14,472 nt of DNA from Alphaproteobacteria bacterium (lineage in GTDB: Bacteria > Pseudomonadota > Alphaproteobacteria > JABAAW01), in assembly GCA_014239005.1 (NCBI GenBank), contig JABAAA010000008.1, positions 1 through 14,472 on the forward strand, written 5' to 3'. The notes beneath the pieces are model-generated. The model was not told where the DNA came from. It searched no databases and worked only from the letters and a program-made list of their open reading frames with translations. Within the stretch, counting starts at the first letter, position 1. The number at the start of each line of letters is the position of its first letter. Shown here in pieces: positions 13,729 through 14,472 of the stretch. Made by a program: the position numbers and the translations under genes.

Positions 13729-14472
13729 CTATCGTGCGTTTTCTCGACAAGGACAATTCGTAAATTTTTGCGGACAAAAACGTTGCGACCCCTCGCCCGC
13801 TACCGACATCGTCTTGTCGTCAAGCCTCTGGTCGATGGCATGCGCCAACCCCCCGATGAACGCGTTGTCGATGCCAACAGTGGGAGCGCGCAAATAAACA
13901 GGAACACCGCTCTCGACAGCAACATCAAAATACTCCCGATCCAACTCGTAGAGCGTCTCCGAATGTTCGGAAACGAAGGCGATCGGAACGACAAGAATCG
14001 GGCGATGCTCCCTTCCCGCCCGACGAATCTCGTCTTCCGTGTAGGGCTGCAGCCACTTCATCGGGCCCACGCGACTTTGATAGCACAAACGCCAATCGAC
14101 CGATTTCGGCAACACGAGCTTACTCACCACCGCATCCACCGTCTGCTCGACATGGTGTTGATAGGGATCCCCCCGCTCGACAAATTTTTGCGGAATGCCG
14201 TGCGCCGAGAACAAAATACGCAAGGGCTTCAGCTCTTTGAAGATCTTTTGTCGTTTTAAATTTTGCTCCACCGCTCGACAAATGCCGCTGACAAAACCCG
14301 TTTCGGTCGGATAACAACACAATATCTTTGTTTCGCAAAAAATCTTCTTTTTGGCATACTTAAACCATTGCTTGAGCGACGAGGCGGTCGTCGAGCTGGA
14401 AAACTGCGGATACAGCGAAGCGAGCAACACACGATCGGGCGACCATTGGCGAACTTTCTCGACAACCTCCTC
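13729..14472 (-). CDS. hemH: Ferrochelatase HemH, 5' end cut by the window
   Basis: Inserts Fe(II) into protoporphyrin IX, the last step of heme synthesis. The visible 247 residues cover most of the enzyme, and the reading frame stays open to 14472. Recognisable parts: VVEKVRQWSPDRVLLASLYPQFSS, with LYPQFS; FSAHGIP, with the active-site His encoded at 14200-14202; YQSRVGPMKWLQPYTEDEI; and FVSEHSETLYELDREY with the conserved Glu. The tail FCPQKFTNCPC has three cysteines. Some ferrochelatases carry a C-terminal [2Fe-2S] cluster, so this is worth noting, but spacing (C-x6-C-x-C) differs from the human pattern. It precedes hemJ by 13 nt on the same strand. Confidence 0.96.
   Translation of the reverse strand, partial: EEVVEKVRQWSPDRVLLASLYPQFSSSTTASSLKQWFKYAKKKIFCETKILCCYPTETGFVSGICRAVEQNLKRQKIFKELKPLRILFSAHGIPQKFVERGDPYQHHVEQTVDAVVSKLVLPKSVDWRLCYQSRVGPMKWLQPYTEDEIRRAGREHRPILVVPIAFVSEHSETLYELDREYFDVAVESGVPVYLRAPTVGIDNAFIGGLAHAIDQRLDDKTMSVAGEGSQRFCPQKFTNCPCRENAR

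Overview
This window looks like chromosome from an alphaproteobacterium of moderate to fairly high GC content. The evidence is the gene set: an M16 processing-peptidase-like protein overlapping a RimJ-type GNAT, a TIGR01459-type HAD protein with a D-x-W-G-V motif, HemJ next to HemH, a cytochrome b561 and a DUF1640/CCDC90-like small protein. The last type is common in host-associated and free-living alphaproteobacteria. I cannot place the organism more precisely. Two genes carry apparent one-base deletions, which would suit gene decay in a host-associated lineage but could also be sequencing error.

Layout. Positions 1-191 hold no gene, only two perfect hairpins at the left edge. On the minus strand, an M16 peptidase (790-2163) runs into an overlapping GNAT acetyltransferase (192-863). 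Divergent from it, on the plus strand, is lepA (2202-4001). A second plus-strand unit has its own candidate promoter: a DUF4396 membrane protein, then rlmN (20-nt overlap, TTG start behind a strong RBS), then ruvX (ATGA overlap). tRNA-Thr(UGU) follows, then a possible 18-codon leader ORF, pyrD, a decamer repeat array and the HAD gene. A minus-strand DUF1640-like gene (8715-8954) has lost its membrane tail to a frameshift. Plus-strand genes resume with cytochrome b561, a frameshifted mutL and an MFS exporter. At the right edge hemH (cut by the window) and hemJ form a minus-strand heme operon whose end overlaps the MFS gene by 14 nt.

Functionally this is mostly housekeeping: translation (LepA, RlmN, tRNA-Thr), DNA/RNA maintenance (RuvX, MutL), pyrimidine synthesis (PyrD) and heme/respiration (HemH, HemJ, cytochrome b561). 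I found no CRISPR array, phage, transposon, toxin-antitoxin or defence island.

The most notable observations are: (1) a class-2-like PyrD with Cys in place of the catalytic Ser and Pro at a substrate-binding Asn position; (2) one-base frameshifts in mutL and in the DUF1640-like gene, the latter detaching an intact transmembrane tail; (3) at least five short tandem repeats of 10-18 bp, inside genes, between genes and across a stop codon; and (4) a short ORF with a good RBS ending 7 nt before pyrD.
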